The position numbers and the translations under genes are program-made. Shown piece by piece: positions 1 to 8,112 of a stretch of DNA of 64,000 nucleotides. The stretch is from Synechococcales cyanobacterium C42_A2020_086 (lineage in GTDB: Bacteria > Cyanobacteriota > Cyanobacteriia > Elainellales > Elainellaceae). The notes beneath the pieces are model-generated. The model was not told the origin of the DNA and did no database searches. It worked only from the letters and a program-made list of their open reading frames with translations. Position 1 is the stretch's first letter. Each line of letters starts with the position of its first letter. The stretch covers positions 124,001 to 188,000 of the forward strand of contig JACYLU010000008.1 in assembly GCA_015272325.1 (NCBI GenBank). Direction: 5' to 3'.

Positions 1-1105
1 TGCCGAGCAAGGGGATGACTCGATTCAGCACTCGATTCGGTATCAGTTGAGTTGCCTGTAGAGCGATGAGGTAAGGATTTCACAGCAGTTGGCGGGTTGA
101 GGAGTAGACGGCAGCAGAGGAATTGACATCACGCTCACAAGTCGTTGACATTAGGTTGACATTAGGTTGTACTAGCTCGATGAGCGTGTTGATTAGGTTT
201 CTGGATAGGTTCAATGATTGCTTGATCGGTTGATTCGGTTACAGCGAGATATACCCTCGACGTGAATCCTTGTTCTACGCGAGTGGCTACTCATTCTGCT
301 TTGCCAAGAAATTGAAGGTAAACGTGAATTCTTCACGCCCGTTGCTCAGAACAAGTCTCTGCTGGGTGGAGTCATCAGCCGAGCTGAGCCAAACGACATG
401 AGATGGATAGCCAATCGGCAACTCTTGGCAGAGGACTTGGCAGATAAAAGGAATTATAGGGTAACTCCCTGAGAACATCTACAAATGAATTACTCATTAA
501 GCCTAAAGTTTTGTAAAAGAAATAGGAATTGGTTTTACAGACATATTAGGCAAAACGCAATTGATTTTAATAGATACATCTGCGCTCACTGCATCGCCGC
601 TGATGTTTCCGTTTGGGTGCAAACTAATGGCTGCAACCCCGCTTCTATCCAAGGAAACAGCGGTTTCAACTGCTGCAAAACCCTCCCTAAACCCAGATAG
701 CAGTTTGCTGAATCGGTTGCGCATCTGCAGCAATTCATCAAGATCACTCAATCCTAGGAGCACTGTGAATTGATATTTAACTGTGTTAACAAAGTCTTAA
801 ACCACTTCACCTCTTCCACAAGTGCTGATATGATTGGAGGACATTCGTAGGCGTAAAGATGTAGATAAAATTCTCCGATTTGTCTATTTCTTGCACTTGC
901 GCCCCTTTATCCCTGCTATTCTGAATTGCGTTTCTCCTGCATGGGGCAGGCAATAAGTTGTTCTTCGTTATGAAGTTGATGATGCTGATTAGGCACCTTC
1001 GGCAAGGTGCCCAATGAGCTGTCAGACTCCGTATTGCTCGCTGCTGCGGAAGGGGTTGCGCGATCTCTGATTAGCACCACACCATTTTCTGGAGGCTAAT
1101 AACCC
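1..1105. other. Left-edge region with no gene I can support
   Basis: About 1.1 kb before the first convincing gene. Two minus-strand frames, 287-478 and 503-763 (GTG start, 86 codons), sit in the same frame but are separated by several stops. Neither has a clear ribosome binding site or a recognisable family, so I do not call them genes. They could be eroded coding sequence. A direct 11-bp tandem repeat TTGACATTAGG lies at 145-155 and 156-166. The last 200 bp are the leader of the DUF5132 gene and contain a strong hairpin, listed separately. Confidence 0.5.
992..1011 (+). other. Perfect hairpin in the leader of the DUF5132 gene
   Basis: GGCACCTT at 992-999 pairs perfectly with AAGGTGCC at 1004-1011 around the tetraloop CGGC. 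No T-run follows, so it is not a classical intrinsic terminator for the plus strand. It lies about 95 bp before the DUF5132 start codon and may be an mRNA leader structure or the end of an upstream transcript. Confidence 0.45.
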
Positions 1106-1417
1106 ATGTTTGAACTTGAAGCGTTGTTGTTAGGGCTAGAACCGATGACGGCAGCGGCTGTCGGCGTTGGTGCGTTGCTCCTAGCTCCGGTGATTGGGGC
1201 AGTTGATTCTGCTACTAACAATTCTTTGTCGGAAGGAGCAAAATCTGTTGCCAAAACTGGGTTAATCTGGGGCTTTCAAGCCTTTGAGAAAGCTCAGTCT
1301 GCGGTGGCCGAAGCCAGCGAATCCTTCCAGGATTTGGTTGCCGAAGCAAAAGCAGATATGGCGTCGTCTAAGAACGGCACCCATGAAGCTCCACCCCGCG
1401 AAGTAACGATTGGCTAG
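1106..1417 (+). CDS. DUF5132 family small membrane-associated protein
   Basis: A protein of 103 residues. The N-terminal half holds a glycine/alanine-rich hydrophobic stretch at about residues 14-33 (VGVGALLLAPVIG), followed by a helical segment (about 50-90) rich in Ala, Glu and Lys ending in DLVAEAKADMA. This pattern is typical of the cyanobacterial DUF5132 family, whose function is unknown. The start is supported by GGAGG nine bases upstream. A perfect 13-bp hairpin with a T-run (1475-1518) ends the transcript soon after the stop. Members of this family often lie beside HMA-domain proteins and heavy-metal P-type ATPases, and here the neighbour on the minus strand is a P-type ATPase-like protein. 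A role in metal handling at the membrane is inference from context only. Confidence 0.85.
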   Translation: MFELEALLLGLEPMTAAAVGVGALLLAPVIGAVDSATNNSLSEGAKSVAKTGLIWGFQAFEKAQSAVAEASESFQDLVAEAKADMASSKNGTHEAPPREVTIG

Positions 1418-1474
1418 AATTCGCTTTAGCGTCAGTTTCGCCATTTCAGGTACAGAGGACATCTAAGGTTGAGC

Positions 1475-1518
1475 ATGTTTTTGTGTGTGGATTTAGGCTG
1501 CACACAAAAACATTTTTT
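1475..1518 (+). terminator. Intrinsic terminator after the DUF5132 gene
   Basis: ATGTTTTTGTGTG at 1475-1487 is the exact reverse complement of CACACAAAAACAT at 1501-1513, with a 13-base loop and a run of T to 1518. It lies about 60 bp after the DUF5132 stop codon. The stem is AT-rich but long and perfect. Confidence 0.75.
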
Positions 1519-1607
1519 CAATTCATTTCTCAATTTAGATGTAATTTGCAGCATTCTTTCTAAATGAATTTCCTAGATGAATTTCGATCATTCACTGCCC
1601 TAGTTCT

Positions 1608-1802
1608 ATGCTGAATCACCCCCATTTTCTCAATGTCCACAAGCTGGTGCTCTTGATGGCTATCGGCCCCTTAGCGCTGCTATCGCTGTTTGCGGTGCTA
1701 GATCTTTCGTTGTTTAACGCTGACAGCCAGGCGACAGAAGTTACTTCCTGTCAACAAGCCTCTACAGTTGCCGACATATCAACTCAGTCCTGTCCTCCTT
1801 AA
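1608..1802 (+). CDS. Hypothetical single-pass membrane peptide
   Basis: A 64-residue frame beginning ATG CTG AAT. It has one hydrophobic segment at about residues 12-33 (LVLLMAIGPLALLSLFAVL), followed by a short polar tail with two cysteines (TSCQQ and QSCPP). No ribosome binding site is obvious and no family is recognised. The composition of a short amphipathic N-terminus, membrane segment and Ser/Thr/Cys-rich tail is compatible with a real exported or membrane peptide, but the gene call rests on the open frame alone. It lies between the DUF5132 terminator and the convergent P-type ATPase-like gene. Confidence 0.4.
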   Translation: MLNHPHFLNVHKLVLLMAIGPLALLSLFAVLDLSLFNADSQATEVTSCQQASTVADISTQSCPP

Positions 1803-1938
1803 AGCTTAAAGGCACTACCCAGATTGGTGACTCGATCTCTAAAAACTGCAAACTCTTGCGTACAGGTGGCTCATCAATGGGATCCGCCTGTTTACTTTGG
1901 GATGTTTAAGACCTTAGAAGGAAAGTAGAGAGAAAGCT

Positions 1939-4101
1939 TTAAACGGCGAAGAACACTTTTGCAGTGGGGTCGTAGCACCAGCTTTTACCTTCGGGATCTC
2001 GGGCTTTAATCCAGTCGCTAAAGTTTGGTTTAGAACGCTGGCGAGTGAGCGCCTGCGAGGTTAACCCAACCCGTTTGGCGAGGTCGAGCTGCTTTAGGTA
2101 GAGGCGGTAACCCGGCTGGGAATGGTGCCTCTCGTCCTGTTTTTCAGGGTGCAGGTCATTCGTAGCTGCGTGTCCATTTACCTCGCTCATTACCTTGCTA
2201 GCAGGCTCTGCCGTTTGGCTGCGAGCCGCTATTGATAGGGAGTTGGGGGAAACGGCTGCCGAGCCACTGAGTAGTGCTGTCCTCTTCGGTGCTGCTGGGA
2301 TGGGTGTAATAGAATCAAAGTGAGGATGAGTGCCCACCAAAAACTCTGCCAGCAATGCGGAGCCGTTGTTGACGATGACATTATAGACCGGATGAACACC
2401 GACGATCATGCCACCGCCAATTTGCATGATCAGATTGGGGACCACAATCAGTGCCGTATTTTGATACAGCACAGACATAGCTCGTTTGGCGATTGCTATA
2501 GCGTAGGGCAACCCCCGTAGGTCGGTTTCAAATAGCACTACATCTCCGTGAGATAAATCGCTTGCCGCTGCTGTAACTGTTACATCGGCGACCAGATGCT
2601 GATCGGAGGCTGTGGTTGCTGGTTCAACGACAACCACCGTTTTGCCTTGACTGCGCAGCCCCTCAATTAAATGCTGTTGTTGACTGAGAGGCGCTTCCGA
2701 GAGAATCTGCTCGGCAGGAATACCGAACTGCTCGGCAACCGCCGTCGGTACAGCAGTGTGGCTGAGCAGATAAACGGTGATGCCCTGATCCTGGAGCGTC
2801 GTAATTACCTCGGTCCACTCTGGACTATCTGGGGTGAGCGTCTGCTGGTCAAAGACAACCACATCGGTTTCGGCTAAAGCCTCTAGAGCGCGACCGCCGC
2901 GGATATAGACGCCATTGCGCACAGCGTGCGTTAAAGCGGCGAGCAGCGTTGTGGAAATGGTAATCGGAATACCGCTGCCAAAGTCCAACTGATAGGGAGA
3001 GATGGCCGCACCTAGATTGCCGGTCGCCACAAAGACAGCTCCACCCAATAGCAACGTTGGCACGATGGCTTGTTTAACCAGCTCGGCTTGGTGGGCACCA
3101 ATGCGAGTATCGTGCACGGGAGTCGATTGCATCAGCTGAGCTGCTAACCCGATGCGAGTCTGCTCCCCAACGCGCTGCACCTGAATCCAGATCTCACCAT
3201 CGACCAGTCGTGAGAGGGCATACACCGAGTGACCGACCGTGCAGTTTAGCGGCTCAGCTACGCCGGTCAGGTGCTGGCAGTCAATCCAGCCTGTACCCGC
3301 CAGAATTTGCCCATCCACTGGAATTGTTTCCCCAGCTTGAACAACGATGCAATCGCCCGCTTGCAGTGCCGTAGCAGGCATGACCACCCATTGCCCCTCC
3401 TGCAGCAGACGCACCGGCTGTCGCAGTGCCGTTAGCAGCGCCCGTGCGGTCTGTGTTGTTGTTTCAGTCGTATTGCCGCGCAGGGTTCGGCGCAACTCGA
3501 CCAGTACAGTTTTGAGGGCTGGAGCTATGTATTGCCCGCGCAGGGTTTGCACAGTCATCCAAGCAGAATCGAGCAGATCAATATTCGGATGATGATGGGT
3601 AGTGAGGCTATCGATGGCTCGCGTGAACCACGGCATAGCGGCTCCGGCAACGGCAACTCCAACCAGCAGCGGTGGCAACTCTAGCGGTGCCGCCAAGAGG
3701 GCCATGCTCAGACTCAGGACCGGCATGCCCAGATCCTGCCAGCGGTTCTCTAGAGGAATTAAATCTCCTTCATCTTCATCTTGATCGTTATCTTGGCGCT
3801 TCTCTGCCCCAGAACCCGTTTGTGAATGAGTGGTGGATATCGCCAGCGAGTCGAGGCGAACGGTAGTAGCAACCTGCTGAATGCAAGTGCCCACGTGATC
3901 GAGCAAGGTATCTTGATGGAGTTGCTCAGAGTCGTAGCACACCACCAAGGAACTGGCAGCAGGATTGATTCGCGCCTCAATGACAAACTCTAGAGTCGTA
4001 ATTTGGTGATGCAGTGTGGTTGCAAATTCGGGATCGGTAGCGAGCCGAGGCACTCGCATACGACAGCGCCCAACAACGCTGTGAACAAGCTGATATAGCA
4101 T
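1939..4101 (-). CDS. P-type ATPase-like protein lacking catalytic motifs, with HMA N-terminus and HTH-like C-terminus
   Basis: 720 residues. Residues 1-60 (HSVVGRCRMRVPRL, ARINPAASSLVVCYD) match the degenerate HMA domain seen at the N-terminus of cyanobacterial and mycobacterial P1B-like ATPases. Membrane segments and an actuator domain follow (VVQAGETIPVDGQILAG). The catalytic signatures are missing. The usual TGE reads TGVAEP, the CPC-type membrane motif is replaced by GSGIPITIST, the DKTGTLT phosphorylation loop reads FDQQTLTP, and no GDGxND hinge is present. Most of the nucleotide-binding loop is also absent. The last 45 residues (LAKRVGLTSQALTRQRS, ending WCYDPTAKVFFAV) resemble a helix-turn-helix module that recurs in cyanobacterial proteins. 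I infer a non-pumping regulator or scaffold for a metal system rather than a transporter. The gene converges on the DUF5132 side. Confidence 0.8.
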   Translation of the reverse strand: MLYQLVHSVVGRCRMRVPRLATDPEFATTLHHQITTLEFVIEARINPAASSLVVCYDSEQLHQDTLLDHVGTCIQQVATTVRLDSLAISTTHSQTGSGAEKRQDNDQDEDEGDLIPLENRWQDLGMPVLSLSMALLAAPLELPPLLVGVAVAGAAMPWFTRAIDSLTTHHHPNIDLLDSAWMTVQTLRGQYIAPALKTVLVELRRTLRGNTTETTTQTARALLTALRQPVRLLQEGQWVVMPATALQAGDCIVVQAGETIPVDGQILAGTGWIDCQHLTGVAEPLNCTVGHSVYALSRLVDGEIWIQVQRVGEQTRIGLAAQLMQSTPVHDTRIGAHQAELVKQAIVPTLLLGGAVFVATGNLGAAISPYQLDFGSGIPITISTTLLAALTHAVRNGVYIRGGRALEALAETDVVVFDQQTLTPDSPEWTEVITTLQDQGITVYLLSHTAVPTAVAEQFGIPAEQILSEAPLSQQQHLIEGLRSQGKTVVVVEPATTASDQHLVADVTVTAAASDLSHGDVVLFETDLRGLPYAIAIAKRAMSVLYQNTALIVVPNLIMQIGGGMIVGVHPVYNVIVNNGSALLAEFLVGTHPHFDSITPIPAAPKRTALLSGSAAVSPNSLSIAARSQTAEPASKVMSEVNGHAATNDLHPEKQDERHHSQPGYRLYLKQLDLAKRVGLTSQALTRQRSKPNFSDWIKARDPEGKSWCYDPTAKVFFAV

Positions 4102-4715
4102 AGGCTCAATGATGGCAGCCCGAGGATTTTACACTCGTAGCTTCTATTAGCTTCTATAGTAAAACACAGTTGCTGTTAGGGCTTGGTTCTGTTGCAAATC
4201 TATTTGCTCAAATCTATTTACTCAAATCTATTTGCTCATGGTTCCCCTACCTACTGGCTCATTGTCATCGGGGTCTACAGGTCAATGTCGATGTGCTGAA
4301 GCTGGCTCAAGCGACGACTCGCTCTACAAATTTTTACAATTATTTTTCAATTATGGGTATACGTCAAGAATAAGTCTTGAGATAATGCAAGGGCACGTGA
4401 ATTTGTCTGAGCAGCCAGCTTGAGTTTAGTAGGCAGAGCGGCAACTGCCGATGCCGAGCCTGGACACCATTGATTCTCCCGATATCCTGTTTGTTACCAC
4501 CCATTTAGCATTCTGTTTCGTCTAGCATTCTGTAATTGTTCGGTGTTTTCATCAGTCGTTCCTAGTTCGACTGCTGTGTTGCTTTCTCGACGCAACCTCT
4601 ATTTTGTTTGCTCTATATTTCTGTCTGCTCTTTATTTTTGAATTCTGATTCTTCTTCCCCGTAGAAGATTGAGTCGTCCTTTGTCACTTTCTTCTCTATA
4701 TCTAGGCAGATCGCT
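4102..4715. other. Intergenic region between divergent P-type ATPase-like and cax genes
   Basis: 614 bp with no supported gene; the short plus frames at 4170-4423 look spurious. It holds a three-copy 14-bp repeat (listed separately) and a second direct repeat TAGCATTCTGT at 4506-4516 and 4523-4533. The part next to cax is pyrimidine-rich. It must carry the promoters of both flanking genes, but I see no clear -10/-35 pair. Confidence 0.5.
4196..4237 (+). repeat. Three tandem 14-bp units
   Basis: AAATCTATTTGCTC at 4196-4209, AAATCTATTTACTC at 4210-4223 and AAATCTATTTGCTC at 4224-4237. The middle copy differs by one base. It lies about 95 bp upstream of the minus-strand P-type ATPase-like start and could be a multi-site operator or simple slippage. 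Confidence 0.8.
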
Positions 4716-5816
4716 ATGACAATCGCCTTCAGACAGCTATCTACCAAAAACAAAGTGCTGCTCGGCATGTTGGTGTTTGTGCCGCTGACGTTTATTGCCG
4801 CATGGTATGACGTTTATCCGCTGCTGACGTTTGGTTTGGCAGGGCTGGCGATTGTGCCCTTAGCTGCACTGATTGCGGAATCGACAGAAGCAATTGCAGC
4901 TGTTGCTGGTCCCTCGATTGGCGGGTTGCTCAATGCCACCTTTGGCAACGCTACTGAAATGATCATTGCCATTGTGGCGCTGCAGGCAGGGCTAGTGGAG
5001 GTCGTCAAAGCCAGCATTACTGGCACGATTGTGGCAAATCTGCTGCTGGCATTAGGGGTTGCCATTTTCCTAGGCGGACTGCGAACAAAAGAGCAGCGAT
5101 TTCAGCCCACGGTGGCCCGCTTAAATGCCTCGTCGCTCAATCTAGCACTCGTGGTGCTGCTGACGCCTACCGCCATCGACGCCACCTCTAGCGGCTTAGA
5201 AGTCTCGACCATCAATCAGTTTTCGGCGGTTGCTGCCCTCCTCCTGCTAGCGTTCTATCTGCTGACACTGCTGTTTTCCATGAAAACCCATCGCGATCTT
5301 TACGAGTTACAGGCAACCGAACTTGATGAGACACTGGTACCCGAGACACATGCCCATGGTCCAATCTGGCAGCAGGTAGCCATTTTACTGGGCTGTACCA
5401 TCGTACTGGTGTTTGTGTCAGAAGTTCTGGTGTCTAGCTTGGAACAAGTGATTGCGACAGTTGGATTGACGAGTCTATTCACAGGTGTGATTTTAATTCC
5501 CATTTTTGGGGGTGTAGTGGAATACATTACAACGGCCACCTTTGCCCTGAAAAACAAAATGGATCTGGCCGTGGCAGTGGCGATGGGTTCTAGCCTGCAA
5601 ATTGCCATGTTTGTTGCGCCAATTCTAGTACTTGTTGGGCAACTCATGGGGCAGCCAATGAACCTGGAGTTTAATCCCTTTGAGGTGTTGGCCATTGCGA
5701 TTGCCGTGCTGATTACAAACTCGATCAGCAGTGACGGCCGCTCGAACTGGTTAGAGGGGGCACTGCTGCTGACAACTTATGCCGTTTTAGGAGCCGCTTT
5801 CTTTTTCCACCCGTAG
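4716..5816 (+). CDS. cax: CAX-type Ca2+/H+ antiporter
   Basis: 366 residues, the usual length for bacterial CAX exchangers. It has about eleven hydrophobic segments and two inverted alpha-repeats. The first repeat carries the family signature GGLLNATFGNATEMI at about residues 68-82. The second contains GGVVEYITTATFALKNKMDLAVAVAMGSS in pieces, where most CAX proteins have GNAAEH. The change of the conserved GN to GG in repeat two is worth noting. A polar loop rich in Glu and His (ETHAHGP) lies mid-protein, where acidic regulatory stretches usually sit. The protein should export cytosolic Ca2+ in exchange for protons. The ribosome site is weak (AGGCAG). The next gene downstream encodes a very acidic small protein. 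Confidence 0.9.
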   Translation: MTIAFRQLSTKNKVLLGMLVFVPLTFIAAWYDVYPLLTFGLAGLAIVPLAALIAESTEAIAAVAGPSIGGLLNATFGNATEMIIAIVALQAGLVEVVKASITGTIVANLLLALGVAIFLGGLRTKEQRFQPTVARLNASSLNLALVVLLTPTAIDATSSGLEVSTINQFSAVAALLLLAFYLLTLLFSMKTHRDLYELQATELDETLVPETHAHGPIWQQVAILLGCTIVLVFVSEVLVSSLEQVIATVGLTSLFTGVILIPIFGGVVEYITTATFALKNKMDLAVAVAMGSSLQIAMFVAPILVLVGQLMGQPMNLEFNPFEVLAIAIAVLITNSISSDGRSNWLEGALLLTTYAVLGAAFFFHP

Positions 5817-5907
5817 TCTGTTTGTCCAAAGTTTACGATCCCTACATGTCTGCTTCTACATCGAATGCTATTCGCTCATCATCCTATTTATTCTAAAGGA
5901 GTCAATC

Positions 5908-6213
5908 ATGGGTAAGAAAGACCACAACAGCAGAGAGCGCCACGACGAGTCAGAATCATCGCTCTCGGATATAGCGAGTACGATTCTGAACACCATCAAG
6001 GAAAAAGCCGACGAGCTGGGAGAAACCTGGAGACAGAGTAGTGAATCAGCACTAGAGCAGGTGGGTAAAACCTGGAGCAGCTTCAAAGATCAGGCGGAAG
6101 CGTTAACAGAGCAGAAGTTGGAGAAAAAGAACAAGCAGAGGGAAGAAGACAGAAATAAAGACGATAGCGATGATGATAAAGATGAGGATGAGGATGAAGA
6201 CGAAGATGACTAG
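5908..6213 (+). CDS. Small highly charged protein with poly-Asp/Glu tail
   Basis: 101 residues, started by ATG with AAGGAG seven bases upstream. The body (about residues 18-70) is predicted as a long amphipathic helix or coiled coil (SDIASTILNTIKEKADELGE). The last 30 residues are almost only Asp, Glu and Lys, ending EDEDEDEDD. No family is recognised with certainty. The helix resembles the LEA/YtxH type of helical stress proteins, but that is only a resemblance. Lying 91 bp after cax, it could be cotranscribed, and the acidic tail could bind Ca2+; both are inference. A bidirectional hairpin follows at 6315-6346. Confidence 0.7.
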   Translation: MGKKDHNSRERHDESESSLSDIASTILNTIKEKADELGETWRQSSESALEQVGKTWSSFKDQAEALTEQKLEKKNKQREEDRNKDDSDDDKDEDEDEDEDD

Positions 6214-6314
6214 TAGCCTCTGCAGTCTGGTAGCCTAGAACATGCGCGAGTATGTACCGGACGCAACTCCGGCCTAGGCTCAAGCTACAGCTACAGTAAT
6301 AAAAAAAGAAATAA

Positions 6315-6346
6315 AAAGAGGTATTTGTCAGGGCAAATGCCTCTTT
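6315..6346 (-). terminator. Intrinsic terminator between convergent genes
   Basis: AAAGAGGTATTTG at 6315-6327 pairs with CAAATGCCTCTTT at 6334-6346, with one G-T pair and a six-base loop. Read on the minus strand the stem is followed by a long T-rich run, so it ends the Get3-like transcript. On the plus strand it may also stop the acidic-protein transcript. Confidence 0.8.
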
Positions 6347-6365
6347 AGCACACTGGCTACAGTGG

Positions 6366-7460
6366 CTACAGTGAAATCGTCAAATAGGGAGCTTCAAACT
6401 TACCTGCTGTTACGGTTTGTCCCTGCAGTTCAGCAGGCAACACAATGTTGCGGCGCTGATCGCCTGCTTCTACGGTTAACTCTGAGCCGGTTTGGGTCAA
6501 CCGGACCTGATGCTTGGCAAAACCAGGCAGAAATACCTGCACCTGTCGCTGAGCTATGTCGATTGCTACAGGTGGGGGTAGCGAAGGCTGGGCATTGAAG
6601 TTCGGTAGGGCGTTCAGAAGCGGGTCCCACCGAGAAGCCCCTAGGGTGGGCAGCCAGTTCACCGTTAGTGGATCAAACGGTTGCTGTATTTTTGACCGGT
6701 CAGCGTTGCTGTTGCCGCCATAGACCAAGACACCGTTGACGCTGATTCCGACCTGTTGAGCGCTGCCCCAGAGCCACTGAGCGTTGCCTATCGACCCAGG
6801 GTCATCCGTGGTGATTAGGTAGGCAGACAAGCAGGACTGTCCCGTCATGGCCTGGGTTTGGTTGAGCCAGGCTCGCACCTGATCCATCCCCTCCTGAAGT
6901 TTGCGATTGTCAAGATTGGCAGAAACGAGCGCACCTGCCAACGGTCCTCCCACCGATTCAGCAATTCGGCTGAGATCAAGCGAGGCAGCTCCTTGTGCTC
7001 GGCGGAAATACCACTCCAGGATGTTGGGCAGCCCCAATAGCCTCAGGGTGTTTAGATCGCCGCAGCCATGATAGACCAGAACGTCGTAGCGTCCGCTTTC
7101 ATGATAGTGGCGTAGGGCATTGAAGGTGAGGGCGCTGTCGAACCCAGGCAGGATCATCATTTCATGGGGATAAACCTCCACGGCAATCGCGTCTGGGAGG
7201 TACATAGTAAGCCACTGCTTCAGTTCGTCCCACGCCTGATCGAGCAGAGTGGTGGTCTGAAGCTGGACTGCCTGGAAATTCGGGGCAACATCCTGGGGTG
7301 TAGTAGTCAGGGGAGTTTCGAGCAGTATTTCTGCATCGGCACTCGGATGGTGAGTCATGAGCAGAACCCGACTGCCGCGTTGAGCAAACCAGTGAGCAGT
7401 GGCTACAGACAGCGTAATCTGATCGCTGCCTCGTCCGAGAAACGTAATGATCCTACTCAT
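6366..7460 (-). CDS. Get3/ArsA-like protein with degenerate P-loop and C-terminal crystallin domain
   Basis: 364 residues with the ArsA/Get3 deviant-Walker fold. The N-terminus MSRIITFLGRG replaces the GKGGVGKT loop by GRGSDQIT, so the signature and catalytic lysines are gone. Later elements are kept: VEVYPHEMMILPGFDSALTF and VLVYHGCGDLNTLRLL align with the switch regions of Get3 relatives, and SANLDN lies near the expected dimer region. The last 75 residues (VFLPGFAKHQVRLTQTGSEL) form an Hsp20/alpha-crystallin-like beta domain, as in the Get3d branch of cyanobacteria and plastids. It probably cannot hydrolyse ATP. I infer a chaperone or partner of an active Get3d. A 48-codon DUF454-like membrane gene lies just upstream on the same strand, 38 bp away. 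Confidence 0.8.
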   Translation of the reverse strand: MSRIITFLGRGSDQITLSVATAHWFAQRGSRVLLMTHHPSADAEILLETPLTTTPQDVAPNFQAVQLQTTTLLDQAWDELKQWLTMYLPDAIAVEVYPHEMMILPGFDSALTFNALRHYHESGRYDVLVYHGCGDLNTLRLLGLPNILEWYFRRAQGAASLDLSRIAESVGGPLAGALVSANLDNRKLQEGMDQVRAWLNQTQAMTGQSCLSAYLITTDDPGSIGNAQWLWGSAQQVGISVNGVLVYGGNSNADRSKIQQPFDPLTVNWLPTLGASRWDPLLNALPNFNAQPSLPPPVAIDIAQRQVQVFLPGFAKHQVRLTQTGSELTVEAGDQRRNIVLPAELQGQTVTAGKFEAPYLTISL

Positions 7461-7498
7461 GGATGTCTGCCCCTTTGCTCGAGATGTTCAACGCGGTG

Positions 7499-7645
7499 CT
7501 ATGGTTCGAGGGTACAGAAGCAGGCTGCTGCAGCCAGCAAAAAGGGAGTTCCTGGAATCAGAGGTAGCAGAATGCCGATCATACCCACTGCCGCGCACAG
7601 CGACCCCACGACGACTCGCGTTGCGTTCCTGAGTTGCTTAAACAT
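7499..7645 (-). CDS. Very short DUF454 (YbaN)-like membrane protein, possibly truncated
   Basis: A 48-codon gene. The ATG at 7645 has AGGAG seven bases upstream. The product begins MFKQLRNATRVVVGSLC and contains the DUF454 core GMIGILLPLIPGTPFLLAA, a glycine/proline-bent membrane hairpin, before stopping at CTLEP. Normal DUF454 proteins run on for another 60 or so residues after this point, so this is either a minimal form or a truncation. It precedes the Get3-like gene by 38 bp on the same strand and probably shares its message. A membrane hairpin protein beside a tail-anchor-ATPase relative is a suggestive pairing, but no interaction is shown. Confidence 0.65.
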   Translation of the reverse strand: MFKQLRNATRVVVGSLCAAVGMIGILLPLIPGTPFLLAAAACFCTLEP

Positions 7646-8112
7646 AGCAATCTCCTAGATTGTTAAAAGCTCCAATGTCTTTCAGCGTATCAGGTATTCA
7701 CTTGGATGTGAGCAAAATTGAATTCTCAGCATATGAAATTTTATGTACTGTTCTATGCGGTTCACTGATTGCCATAATCAGTTTGCTCTATCTATGGACC
7801 TTACTCTATTCATTTATTAAAGTTTGCTGGTGTTGGGTTTATTTGCAGCATTCCCTTCAGGTGACTCTGACCACAGACTGGAGTGCTGCTCCTCGGAGTG
7901 ACTGTGCGATTTTCGGAATGGCTTATGGCTTTATATTCCGGCTAGCTGCTGCATCGAGGGTCGGCGTCCTATCCCAGCTTTTGCAGCCACCGCACAAGCT
8001 CAGCCCATTCAATCTATGATCTATCCCCCAACTCCTCTCTGGGTAGAAGAATTGGGGGACAGCCTTACGTCATTAGCTAGCAAAGATGGCTAAACGTGCC
8101 TACGAGCGTCGG
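7646..8112. other. Intergenic region with a doubtful plus-strand frame
   Basis: A plus frame at 7675-8019 (ATG start) has one strong membrane segment (ILCTVLCGSLIAIISLLYLW) but no ribosome binding site and an unusual Cys/Trp-rich middle. I leave it uncalled. A stem-loop with TCCCCCAA at 8024-8031 pairing with TTGGGGGA at 8052-8059 lies just past the stop of the MFS gene on the minus strand. It has no T-run but may still end that transcript. Confidence 0.4.

Noticed and set aside
2-61. A short open frame at the left edge ending in TAG, possibly the 3' end of a gene cut by the window
   Set aside because: Only 19 codons, no recognisable motif and no way to see upstream sequence.
7660-8019. A 119-codon plus frame with one hydrophobic stretch
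   Set aside because: TTG start without a ribosome site and no family. The later ATG is no better supported. Kept only as a note in the region entry.
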